Part shown: one piece after another, positions 1-11,167 of the stretch
How positions within the stretch are numbered: position 1 is the first letter of the stretch
Layout: each line of letters starts with the position of its first letter
DNA from: Chiua virens
Taxonomy: Eukaryota > Basidiomycota > Agaricomycetes > Boletales > Boletaceae
DNA length: 64,000 nt
Reading direction: 5' to 3'
NCBI GenBank assembly: GCA_019787685.1
Contig: JAHNUO010000011.1
Span: forward strand, 1,054,001 to 1,118,000
Position numbers and translations under genes: made by a program
The notes under the pieces: generated by a model
What the model was told of the DNA's origin: nothing
What the model saw: the letters and a program-made list of their open reading frames with translations, nothing else
The model's database searches: none

Positions 1-2230
1 CTTGCACTTAATCTGGATCGTAGCAACATCACTCAGGCGAATTCGGCCTAGTTTTCTATTCGATCTGCATTTGACTACGGACGGTAACTAGCATTTCGTT
101 TCCACAACTCATCCAATACATCGATAACATTCGAAATCAGATTTTAACTTCGCGAACACCATCTTTCGCATCGCATACATATGTACGGAGCTGCCCTCGC
201 AATTGATGTCAAAGCGAGTACGTCCGTCTCATCAGCATTCGGGGCGTGATTCACTTGCGATACCAGTTTGGGCCTGATCGCTGGATGCCAATTCAAATTT
301 GTCTTTGGAGTGAGTCTGCTGTTGGTTCCGTTCACTGATACTGAAGAGTGATAGGCATCGTCTCACTGACTCAATTCTGGCTTTCGGACAAAAGGACTTT
401 CTTTCTCTGCCCTGCGTTGCTCGGGTACGATGACTTTTTTCTTTTCTTGTCATTTCACGTCGTACCTAATTCTACATACATCAGACTTGTCCAAGGAGGG
501 TGTGACATCACTAGTTCTGCTTTGAAGAATCACTGATCTTACCCATTCCAGCTTCCATGTCCTGTCCGTCCTCCAAGTTCTCGTCGCGGTTCTTATGTAT
601 ACTGACTGTCTTCCAGATTTTTACACAAGAACTGAACTTCCCATTCGCTTGGCGGGCTTATGGATGTCCATGAATCTTTGTAACATAATCTCCGGCTTCC
701 TTGCCTATGGTATTCTCCATCTCGATGGTCTTGCCGGGAAAGCTGGATGGCGGTAAGCAACCTATACATGAGAAGTCTGATCTTGTCTGATCATATGAAT
801 TCGAAGGTGGCTATTCTTGATAGAGTGAGTGATGCAGTCATTCTATTGCTACTTTACTTACTTACACCCACAGGGGATTGATAACATCTACCATAGGTGT
901 TGCCTGTTTTTTCAATATGCCTCCATCACCCACGCAGACAAAAACGTGGTTCCGCCTAAAGGGATGGTTCACCGAGCGTGAAGAAGTCATCATAGTCAAC
1001 AAGATTCTGCGTGATGACCCAACCAAGGTGACGGATGGCGAATTCAGAGATTGATATGCTGACCGTCATTAGGGTGACATGCACAACCGAGAGGGCCTGA
1101 CTCTGAAATGTCTTTGGAATGCCATCTGTAACTATGACCTGTGGCCCGTGTATATTCTGTGAGTACGACTGACTGTGATGATTAGCTCATACTCAACACC
1201 ATTTGTAGTGGACTGATGACCGGAATACTGACCGGAATACCCAGTAGCCCACCTACTAACTACCTTACCCTCTTGCTACGACATGCGGGGAAAGTAAACG
1301 CTATATATTCATATCGATCTAACGTTGAACATGCTCTAGGTTCAATACATTCAACACAAGTTTATTGACTATACCCTCTCAAGCGATCGGGATCCTCACT
1401 ACATTCCTCTTTGCGCTTGTGTCAGAGCTAGTTTGTGAACGTACGTTCACGTCGATAATGGGGGATGTATGGGTGTTGCCATTTCTGGTGGCTCTGTATG
1501 CTTTACCATCAAGTCCGAGTCCCTGGCTCTGCTTCGTCAGTGCTGTTCGTTATCTGTTCGGAGAGGTATTCATTGAGTGACAGGGATTGCTCACCGGGCT
1601 CCTCTCGTATCCGTGTGTCTTTTCGTGACTGTCTTCCGATGCGTTAACTGAACGTCGAGGTCAGCCGTACTCTTCCCATCCTAGTAAGATCAGCGTTCAA
1701 TCGAAGATCCACGGGAACCGAAATTTATTCATGACAGGCCGGACTGTGCTCCACGAACTCGGGTGCGGTGGCAAGCCGTACCGTCAACGCGACCTTGTTC
1801 AACATGTACGTCCTCTTTGTTTACCCGTTTGTCTAGACTGAGGTCGATTGATGTCTAGATTCATCGAAGCAAGCTTCGCCATCTCAACTCCGATATACGT
1901 CGCCAGCGATGCGCCGAGATGTTTGTTTTTTACCACTTTTTTTCTGTAGCGAGAATGAGTCACGGTCGGCTTCAGATGAACGGGGAAACAGAATGTTGAT
2001 CATCATTTGTCTGATCAACATGTCATTGCTGTATCCCGCTACCAAGGCGTATTACCTTTGGCGGAACCGTCAGCGAGCCGAGATTTGGGATGCCATGACA
2101 CCGGAGGCGAGTGCTTTGGACGCTGAGAAACGCCGAGCACTGACCTGGACGTGTGCAGGCGAAAGTGCACTATCTCAACACGACCACCGATGTGGGGAAT
2201 AGGCGACTCGATTTTCGGTTCTCCCATTGA
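1..2230 (+). pseudogene. Dal5-class MFS permease, copy 1 (5'-truncated pseudogene)
   Basis: This is the remnant of a multi-exon major facilitator permease of the anion:cation symporter/allantoate permease (Dal5) class, a plasma-membrane importer of small organic anions or vitamins. The window edge cuts it just before the TM1 motif NLDRSNITQANSA. Later pieces are collinear with the two copies at 3068 and 13642: the FGPDRWMPIQICLW segment near 270-330, the PSPTQTKTWFRLKGW loop near 930-960, and a last exon (about 2160-2230) ending in RRLDFRFSH and a stop. The exon at 1-85 has TAG directly after QANSA and one extra base compared with the other copies, so it cannot encode the TM1 region. Most splice sites are still recognisable, which points to recent decay. 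Substrate cannot be read from sequence. Confidence 0.75.
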
Positions 2231-3020
2231 AGGATGTCTGCCGTATTCCCCAGTGCTGGTTATGCCAGTGGGCCCAGGCATGGGGTCCAAAAAAGGGTGA
2301 GTGAAATACTTGGCCCGCAATGGTGGAGTACCGTTGTGATAAATATGAGCATCCACGAACATATTGCAATTCATCCTCGCCTATGACCATTCAGTCGTCG
2401 GTGAGCATGAGAAGCAATCTTCACAGTACTTGACAACACGGTGACCGATGGTGTCGGAAGTTTTGATACATGATCGGGTGTCCAGATAAGGAGCTCATGA
2501 TCACTAATCGGTTCGAACACATTCAAGTTACTTTCATCTCATAACAGAAACCCCTGCGATGCTTCTCCGATTTACTCGCTACCATCAGCGTCTACATGAC
2601 AACTCGATTGTTACCGTCGCAAACTCCGGCCACAAGACGAGTTGCGATCTTCGCAAGTTCTGGTCTCGAACTCAATAGGTTTCGTTTTGAAGCGCAGTAG
2701 CGGGGTATTAATCCATGATTCGAAACAAGAATCCCAAGCAATTTCCGCGGCGATGTATCTTACCGGAAATTGTTTGCTCAGGAGGCCATTGTTTCCTGCT
2801 CATCTCAATGCCTTACCACGTCATTTGGTAACGAAACCCGACCGCGCTCGAGTTTGGAACGTAACTGCCAGCGGACACTCAGCGGGTCAATGGTGATTGT
2901 ACGCCCAACTGCGATAATACAGTGCGGCAGGAAAGCGCATCAAAGTAGGAAGTAAGAATGCGAACTTCACGCTGGATGACTATCACGGGCATCTAGGACT
3001 CAGTTATCAAATAGCGGCCG
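2231..3020. other. Intergenic spacer between permease copies 1 and 2
   Basis: No convincing gene is seen. Only short open frames without family motifs occur. The last 150 bases before the copy 2 start resemble the sequence upstream of the inverted copy 3: both carry GTAGGAA followed closely by AGAATGCGAAC, then CGGCCGAAT. The duplicated unit therefore includes the promoter. Confidence 0.5.
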
Positions 3021-3033
3021 AATGGCATAAAAT
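3012..3033 (+). promoter_or_regulatory. Putative TATA region of permease copy 2
   Basis: CGGCCGAATGG followed by ATAAAA (3027-3032) sits about 36 bases before the chosen ATG at 3068. The same arrangement, CGGCCGAATAG then TATAAA, lies at the matching distance upstream of the inverted copy 3. Conservation between diverged paralogs suggests a core promoter. No transcript evidence is available. Confidence 0.4.
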
Positions 3034-3067
3034 CGGAGCGCAGTAGCACCCTTTTCTCGCCTTAGCA

Positions 3068-5811
3068 ATGTCAACCCCCAACCTGTCCAAGGCCACAGGG
3101 GCAGCTGTGGCTTCCCAAAGCGTTTCTGACCCTACGTCTTGCCTTGACAAGGCTTCTGTCATCGAGGAGGAAGGATGTGATTCAAACCTCGTTGACGAAG
3201 AGGAGGAGCAAGAGCAATCTGCTTTTGCATCGGCAAAGGCATTGTTACTCTTGGGCAGACGAAAAAATCTTCCCCGAGATCTCGATGCCATTGCCACAAG
3301 ACGCTCCGTGTTTGACAATCCTCGTCTTGCCCCGTACTACTGGCCAAAGAAGGATTATGAGAACATCCACCGTTTCGATCCGTCAGCGAGGTGGAGCTAT
3401 CGAGAGGAGAAGGCAAGTGACATAGGGACGGCGTTTTCTTTGTAGCCGTTTGTTGACCACCATCAACAAGGTACTCGTACGCAAGGTCGACTGGAAAATT
3501 ATGGCAATGGCCATTGTTGTGTATTTTACCCTCAGTTTGGACCGTAGCGATATCAATCAAGCAAATTCGGCAGGCTTCCTAACAGATTTGCATTTAACTA
3601 CAGATGGTATGTTCTGGCTTTCACAGAGTGTCAAATTAATAATACGCGAATCAGACTTCAACTTGGGGAACACAGTTTACCACCTCGCTTACCTGTGTGT
3701 GGAGCTTCCCTCTCAGCTGATTGTCAAGCGGGTACGTCCACCTCAGGAAGTATTTTCAAGTTGTGGCATTGTCATTTTATATTAGTTTGGACCCGATCGC
3801 TGCATACCCATCCGAATATGTCTCTGGAGTGAGTCTTTTCTGCGTCCACTTCACTGGCACTCAACGAGTTGCAGGTATCGTCACTCTTTGCCAGTTCTTG
3901 CTTACAGGGAAAGCATCATTCCTTCTTTGCCGTACATTGCTCGGGTACGATACCTCGTCCATTTTTTTTCGTTCCTCACTATGGTACCCTAATGCCATAT
4001 ACCTTAGACTTGCTCAAGGAGGGTACGATATCACCATTTTTTGTTTCGCATAGCTCGACTCATCTCATCCATTCTAGCTTCGTACCACACCTGGTCTTGT
4101 ACATGTCTTGTCTGTATTTCAATTCATGTTCTCTCCAATACTGATGATGCATTCCAGATTTTTACACCAAGACCGAACTCCCGCTTCGCTTTGCATGCTT
4201 ATGGATCTCTGGGAGTGCCTGCGGGATCGTGGCTAGTTTCTTGGCCTATGGTATTCTCCGTCTCGATGGTGTCGCTGGAAAGGCTGGATGGCGGTGGGTC
4301 ACTCAGGTACACGACAAATCCGATCTTGCTAACCATACGAATTCAAAGATGGCTATTCTTGATAGAGTGAATGATGCAGTTATTCCACTGCTACTTCGCT
4401 TACTTTTACCCACAGGGGATTAATGACTTTTGCTATAGGCATTATCTGTTTTTTCAATATGCCTCAGTCTCCCACACAGACAAAAGCGTGGTTCCGACCA
4501 GAGGGATGGCTCACTGAGCGTGAAGAAGTCATTATGGTCAACAAGGTCCTCCGCGATGATCCAACTAAGGTGACGAATGACGCGTTCAAATATTGATATA
4601 TTCTAAACGCCATCAGAGTGACATGCACAACCGAGAGGGCCTGACTCTGAAAAGCTTCTGGTCTGGGATTTGCAATCACGACCTGTGGCCCGTGTATATT
4701 CTGTGAGTGTCGTTAAGTCGCATACATTGGCTATTTTAGTATTTATCTACGCCGTCACCAGTGGCTTTGTGGCCACAATGCCTAGTAGCCCACCTGGCAG
4801 CTACCTTACCCTCCTGCTCCGAAATGCAGGGAAAGTGAACGTTTACCTATCTATATCGATCGGCCGCTGAACTGATACTCCAGGTTCGATACGTTCAATA
4901 CCAATTTACTTACAACACCGTCTCAGGCGCTAGCAATCGTCATTACGTTGCTCTTTGCGTTTGTGTCCGACTTGGTTCGTGAACGTACGTTCATGGCGAC
5001 GATGCAGAATATATGGGTGTTGCCATTCCTTGTGGCTATATATGCTTTACCATCGAGTCCGAGTCCCTGGCTCTTTTTCGTCTGTATTTATTCTCAGTTT
5101 TTCTGGAAGGGTACTTATTTGTTGACAGGGATTGCTTACCGGACTTCTCTCATACCCGTTCGTATTTTTACTATGACAATCTTCTGATCCACTGATGGAA
5201 TGTCGGCTCTTAGCCATACTTATCCAATCTTGGTAGGCTCGAGCGTTCAATCAATGATTTGCGGGAACCGCTAATAAAGTGCACTTATGACAGGTTGGGA
5301 TGTGCTCTAGGAATTCTGGTGCGGTGGCGAATCGCGCCATCAACGCGACCTTACTTAACATGTACGTCGAGGACGTATGCTCCGACTGTCAGACTGACGC
5401 CGACTACGCATCCTAGGTTCGTGGAAGTGAGCCTCATCGTCTCGGCTCAGATATATGTCACCAGCGATGCACCCAGATGTTCGCCCCCTATCACTTGTTT
5501 TCCCTAGGCGAGGCACTCATGCTTATTTATCACTCACCACAGACGAACGAGGAAATATGATTCTGATCAGTATTTGTTTGGTCAACATATTGCTCTTATG
5601 TCCTGCCACAAAGGCGTATTATATCTGGCGGAACCGTCAGCGGGCCAAGGTTTGGGACGCCATGACGCTTCGAAGTGAGTCTGGGAAAACGAGAAAATGT
5701 TTTGGGTAGAAGCTGACACCGACTGCGACCTACTTTCAGGAGAAGGCAAATTATCTAAACACCACCGATGATGTTGGGAATAAACGGCTCGATTTCCGAT
5801 TTGTGCATTGA
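3068..5811 (+). CDS. Dal5-class MFS permease, copy 2 (possible 5' frameshift)
   Basis: This encodes a roughly 12-TM permease of the allantoate/pantothenate/vitamin (ACS) MFS family, expected in the plasma membrane. Exon 1 (3068-3413) is a hydrophilic N-terminus rich in acidic residues that ends in WSYREEK. Later exons give [16 protein letters not shown] (TM1), the AELPSQL-like [31 protein letters not shown], the central loop [20 protein letters not shown] and the C-terminal KRLDFRFVH before TGA at 5811. About 13 introns are needed. Intron 1 uses a GC donor (AAG/GCAAGT), as in copy 3. From that donor, exon 2 (from about 3445) has four extra bases relative to copy 3 and is out of frame by one, and the usual W in FGPDRW is C. 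The copy may thus be newly broken, or use another 5' splice. Its start matches copy 3 (MSTPNL versus MSNPNL). Confidence 0.7.
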
Positions 5812-6074
5812 GATTGGTGTCTTTTGGATTTCTCTTGGTGTTGTACCTGTATTATATGCGATGAGGGAAATTTCTTTTTTGTCGACTCACGATCACGATC
5901 ACGATGTTTGTAGAATGTCTTATATGTGTATCAAGCAGAGGATGTTTCTCGCTCCGTGAGGCTTTGATGATTACATTCATCGTCGTAGGTATCGCAGTGC
6001 CTCCATTTATGTTGCTTGCTGATAGCGTCACCACATCATTGAAAATCACTAGTAACCGCCATAGTTGACTCTGA
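5812..6074. other. Spacer between permease copy 2 and the permease 3' fragment
   Basis: No gene is seen. It begins with the 3' flank of copy 2, weakly similar to the 3' flank of copy 3 for about 20 bases after the stop, and contains a short (CACGAT)n-like run near 5888-5902. Confidence 0.4.
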
Positions 6075-6436
6075 ACTCATAGCTAGGTTGGAACATGGCC
6101 ATTGCCCGAAAGCTACCAACATGCCTCAGAAAGAGTATCTCCAGGGCGTTGCTTACTCTGGGTAACATACTCTGGTTGGTCGCATACAAGATAAAATTTT
6201 ACCATGACGTCGAATCGTGAATACAAAAGTAGAATACCTTCATCCCAAATACTAGCAACGGTATCTGAACCATCTCATCCAAAGGCATCCAGCTTCAACG
6301 TGCAAACCGTAAACCAACTCGCCTGTTCCCGATATCTTTGTTCACATATTATACTTTCTCCTGCAAACAGCCCACAGTCAGCTTTGTTCTGCGCGTTCTA
6401 CTTTATTTGACTGGAAGCTGACAGACTTACCTTGGG
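6075..6436 (-). pseudogene. Permease 3'-terminal fragment (last intron, last exon, 3' flank)
   Basis: Read on the minus strand, this segment matches the 3' end of permease copy 3 (about 13425-13790) for some 350 bases: the last intron, the last exon, and about 250 bases of 3' flank including a shared GGTTCAGATACCGTTG-like stretch. The last exon reads GAG AAA GTA TAA here, against EKAHYLNTT in copy 3 and EKVHYLNTTTDVGN in copy 1, so it is stopped after three codons. No upstream permease exons are present. The segment runs directly into the 3' end of the NACHT-WD40 gene, which is on the same strand. Confidence 0.7.
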
Positions 6437-9400
6437 TGTCAATCCCTGGCCAGACAGCTGTGGAAAGTGCATAATCACAATACTCCCATTCGCAAGCCCA
6501 ATCGCGATCTTGTTCCCATACGATGCCCTTGCCTTGGCGGGGGACATATTTGGCAGTAAACTCAACGCCTCATTTGTCGTCTTATTCACGATCCACCGGC
6601 CCTCCAAGGCCAGTGGCCCCTCTCTCGTGTAGAAAGAAGGGTGATCCGCCGGTGTAGCCACCAACGGTTCTCTCGTTGCCATGTCCCATGCAAACACGGC
6701 TCCGTCCTTGTCAGCAGCTAAAATCCTGACATTGTGCCTTCCACCATCACCATCCCCACCTTCGCGATCATCGAACGCAACGGCATTCACTTCGCGTTCC
6801 AGTCGAAGCGGGTCCATGAGCGCCTGTCCACTCTCCGCACACCACAGGCGCACCATCTTGTCCAACCCGCCCGACACGATCTGCGTGCCGTCTGCAGAGA
6901 ACGCGATGTTTGATACCAGCCCTTTGTGAAGACGCCTGGCGCCCATGCTCCCCACACTCTCGACGTCCCATACGCGCACCGTCGCGTCGTGTGAGCCGGT
7001 CACAATCCGCTTGCCGTCGGGGAGAAAAGGTGACAGAGCAGACTGGCAAACGGTGTTGCCGGACGAGATGACTGAGTTCGGCGCCTGTCGAGAGGTCCCA
7101 AAGACGGACGGAGGTATCTCTGGAGGCCGACGCGAGCAGGGTACCGCAAGGCGAGACAGCGATCGAGTAGATGTCGCTCTTGTGACCCATGAAGATGAAC
7201 GGAGAGGGTTGCAAGGCGGTCTGCGGGTTGTAGAGGAGCGTTCCTTGGTGTGCGTCCCAGACGCGGATGGTACGGTCGTCTGCACCGGAGATGAGTTTGT
7301 TCCCGTCTGGAGTATATGCAAGGGAGGTAACGCCGCCCCCTTTGTGAAGAATGGGCGGCAAGGCTTCCGCACCGACGGCTGCGTCCCATATACGGATAGA
7401 CCTATCCCGGGAGCCCGACGCAAAGCGCGTTCCGATGGGTGAGAAGGCGAGGGCGAGAATAGACTTTTGGTGCCCTGTAAGCGATGCATGTACCATTGAC
7501 CCATCGCCTACATTCCATATGACGATTTTTTGGTCCTTCGATGCTGACACGAGCATACTCGCATCATTGGAAAACACAAGGCCATAGACAGGTCCGCTGT
7601 GTTGTTTCAATGGGTCGATCACTTGTTCCCCAGACATTGCGTGCCACAGCCTCACCGTTCCGTCATTCGATCCGGACGCGATATGCTGGTTGTCCAAAGA
7701 GAACGCAATGGTTGTAAAGTCGGATTTATTCGCTTGCATAGGCCGGGTAACCAATTCGCCTGACGTCGAGTCCCAAATAAAGATGCTTCGCGAATTTGTA
7801 GAAGCAATGTATTGACCATCGGATGAGCAGGAGATCGAAGCAACATCCTTTCCAGGCTGAGCGAACTCGATAAGGAGAGGCGACCAATGTTCGCGGAACC
7901 CGCCAACGACGATGGGAATATGAGAGTCATCCTTGAACGTGTGGAACAACGTGCTAGCTGTTGGAGTGAACGGGAGCGCACTCTGGTAAACAAGTAGAGG
8001 ATGTTGTTCGTATGCATGGGTATAAGCCTGACAAAATCGAACGGCATCCCTGACAAACATACGAAGTGTTTCGTCATCAGGGCATTGGGTCTGGTCCAGT
8101 TGTCTCAGAAAATAGGGTGAACAGAATGAACAGTGGAACTTACATCGACCCATTCTTTCAACCGTACCATTAACCCGATCGTCTGCCTCGCCTTCCTCAT
8201 CAGAATCATCAGCTCGATCCAGTGCAGAAAGTGTGAGCGCAAAAATCCAAGTATTTCCTCTGCCAGACATCCATCGCCACGCAATTCCGAGTTGCATAAG
8301 TGATCAACCCAAAATTTAGCAGGATATACAACGTGTTCTGCAAGCTCTCCCTTCCAATCCGACGCTGACAACTTTAAACCGCACATATTTTTCTTCAGCA
8401 GTTTCTTCAGTTGAGCGACGCAAAGTCTGGCGACACGTAGATGGTGTACCGGGCGATCGATGAACCATGCGTCCGAGCCACACCTCCGCTTCTCCGTGAT
8501 GAAATCGGCAAAACTGGGATGCATAACCGATATAGGCTTGTCTTCCGCCCATTGCAAGACTGTGCCCAACTGCCTGATCGTGTGCAGGCATGGCCGTTGT
8601 CGCCTGCCCTCTGTATTGGTATTCAAGAGGTCGATCGTGCTTGCGGCGAGCGGGTTCTGTGCGACGATGATTAATCCCATGATTCCACGAAAGTCGGTTG
8701 CAAACGCGACATCGTCCCACTTTCCTGCTGACTCGAGGGCAGTAATATACATTGCGTCGAGCGCTGATTCGGCATCTGCGTATAAGTCCGTTTGCACGAG
8801 TTGGGAGAGTCGGTCCTCTGGATCTTGTCCCTTTTCGATATACCGACACGCAGTATAAGCCCATATGAAAAGGCCAGAAGCTCGCAACGCAAGAGCTTCC
8901 GTCCGCGCTTTCCCCGGCCAATCAGAGGGAAGATCCAACCATTCGTTCTGCAATCGTATGTCGACCATTCGGTGGTGTATGTAAGTCTTCACGTCCTTCT
9001 CGTTTGTGGACGACGTGATATCGAGTTCATGTGAAATAATATTTGAACATGCGCTGAATACACTGCGGATATCCTTCTCTCCCCGACTCGTGATGAAGAT
9101 GCGAACTGTAGGAGGTAGGCGCGGACTTTCCGAGGCGATGACCCTGAGGAGCTCTGCGCGCGCACTGGACTGTCCGCATTCATCGAAGGCGTCGATCACT
9201 ATGAGAATGGGCCCTTCTCTAGGACAATCCTGAAGACTAGCGAACGGCTCGACCAGCAACTTTTGAAACTGGCAGCGCAGTGGTGCTTGTCTGATGCTTG
9301 GGACTTCTTTGATGACCCTGGCAATCGCGTCGCCAATGCGATGATCAAACTCCCCAAGTTGATACGCCAACGTGCGAATAAGCAACGTGGGGTCATTTCG

Positions 9401-10480
9401 AGAGGCCACCCCTCGCGAGAAGAAGGCAAACGCACCGAGGCGGCGGAGATCTCGGAATATGTTGGCGACGGAAGTTGCAATCGTACTCTTGCCCGAGCCG
9501 GGAAAGCCGTGTAGCCAATAGATGTTACCCTTGACAACAGGCATAGAAACCCATGCAAAAATCTCGATGAGAATGTCCATCCGCGTATCTGGGAGACATT
9601 CGGAACGTGCGGCATCATCCATGTCAGAAGGCCCTAGTTTTAGTAGCGTTTGCGCATTGACTGAGTAGAATACAATCAGATTAGTGTCAACGATGGAAAC
9701 TTGAATCAACGAACGTAATATGCTGACATTCTCGTCCAGGCGGAAAGAGACGAGCGCTGCTTGTATTGCGGTCCCTGTCTCTAACGATTGTTTGAGCGAA
9801 GTGAAACTCTGGATGAAGCCGTTTGTCTGACGATCCGTCCATGCACTGAACGCAAGTCTCTCTGTGCAACCCTGCATAAGACATACCAGTCAGAGAAAAG
9901 ACGGCACCTACCTCCGAAACCATGTCCACTGCACTCTCGGATGAACATGATGCATTCGATTGTCTGGGATAACAGGGTACGAATTGTTGTTTCAAGAATG
10001 GGTATCTTCTCAGGAAAAGATTTGATGTTTTCGACAAATGCATAAGAATCTCTCATCAGCCCACTCAGGTCTTGAAGCCTCGCATACCGATCTACTTGAC
10101 CTTTGATGATCTATGAGGTCGTCAAAAGGCATCGAGGGCACAAAGCTAAATGACCAGTACCATGTAAAAAGCGGTCACAGTCTTCCATGCCACGTTTACA
10201 TATGGATTTATCTAGAGATCACGCACGGTTAGTGTTAGGGTTCCTCGACAAGATGTACTCTACCTGTGCGGCAGCGTCACCGACTGCCATAAAGGCTTCC
10301 AGTTTTATCACGATCTCCGCCATACAACTTTCGACACTCTGGACAGGCAGCTGTTCTCCTATCTCTCGAAGGCTTTGCGTCCCGTGTAACCTAATAAAGA
10401 GCCTCCAGTGTTCGCCGTTCTCCTTCTCTCTTTCGAGACACGGCCGAAGTTGGATCGGAAGATCTTGGTCTCGCCCTGCC
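6349..10480 (-). CDS. NACHT-WD40 NLR-type protein (HET-E-like), frameshifted
   Basis: This looks like a fungal NOD-like receptor with a NACHT P-loop NTPase and a WD40 propeller, a layout known from the incompatibility protein HET-E. N-terminal exons (about 10480-9890) include MAVGDAAAQ, VNPYVNVAWKTVTAFYM and a helical stretch ending in ECSGHGFGG. The NACHT domain (about 9500-8700) has Walker A GFPGSGKST and Walker B LIVIDAFDECG. An intron at about 8150-8093 joins KEWVD to TQCPDDETLR. WD repeats follow, such as IASGSNDGTVRLW and FASGSRDRSIRIWD. At 7019-7022 a GGGG run (CCCC in sense) holds one base too many: SVTFSP leaves frame and DGKRIVTGSHDATVRVWD continues in the next. Unless this is a sequencing error, the product is truncated within the propeller. 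The extreme N-terminus was not fixed. The C-terminus is permease-derived (LTPK then EKV-stop after splicing). Confidence 0.8.
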
Positions 10481-11167
10481 TAAACGGTCTTTATGTATAG
10501 TATATACACATAGATTTGGCCATACCAACAAGTTGTTGTTGACTCGTGAAGAGATCTGATACTGGGACCTCTGTGAAGGCCAATAAACGCTGGCGTTGTA
10601 GCCAAACTTTTCGTTTCAATTCGAAGCGGAGCACGGACTCAGATCGTGCTGGTCTATTGAATCACGATGAAAAATCTTGAGAGACAATCATGAATACACG
10701 TTTCAAGACACTCACAGCGGAAACCGCTCAGCCCATTCATGTATCCCAGCCCTCGTCGTCGGGCGAGTATGGACTGGATTTGAGCCACCGTCAACTCGAA
10801 TTTGCACGAAGCATTTGGACCATTCGCTGGTAAAAGCAGGTAGATCGGCTTTGATGACTGCAGTAGGACACGTGTATTACAGGCTCGTCCGAGAACAAGG
10901 GTCCAAATACGCACCACTGAGGTCAATGTTCATCACCTGAAGGTCCTGAGGCATTTCTACGTGCCGTGTGCTACTTGTGAGGGCGTCGGTCGAAGATCAG
11001 CTTTGTGCCTCGTGGACAGTAATGGAACCGCCGAAGGTCGGCGAATCTGATGGCCGAGAAGACCGCGACGGCCTCGTTAAGTACGAGTGGACCATTAAAT
11101 ATAAGCGAAGGTCTGCGTGGCGCTTCCAACTTGAAGTTTCTGGTGCCTCTGACCACGACCAAATTCG
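10481..11167. other. Divergent region between NLR and EI24-like gene
   Basis: This lies between two divergent genes. Minus-strand frames at 10654-10926 and 10971-11174 are open and could be further 5' exons of the NLR, because related proteins often have a longer N-terminus, but I found no motif to prove it. A plus-strand ATG at 11050 is an alternative start region for the next gene. Confidence 0.3.

Noticed and set aside
5888..5902. Possible short tandem array (ACGATC)n as a CRISPR-like repeat
   Set aside because: Only two to three units without spacers; CRISPR arrays are not expected in a fungal nuclear genome.
6204..6440. Reading this stretch as the natural C-terminal WD repeat of the NLR and 13425-13790 as a duplicated NLR end
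   Set aside because: The matching stretch at 13642-13730 encodes the permease ending (KAHYLNTTKDVGNRRLDF), as in copies 1 and 2, so the shared sequence is permease in origin.
6945..7442. Long plus-strand open frame opposite the WD40 region
   Set aside because: It is a shadow of the NLR coding sequence; the minus strand carries clear WD repeats.
8093..8149. Apparent frame break between the NACHT and WD40 parts
   Set aside because: A GT-AG intron using the acceptor CTGGACCAG joins KEWVD to TQCPDDETLR in phase.
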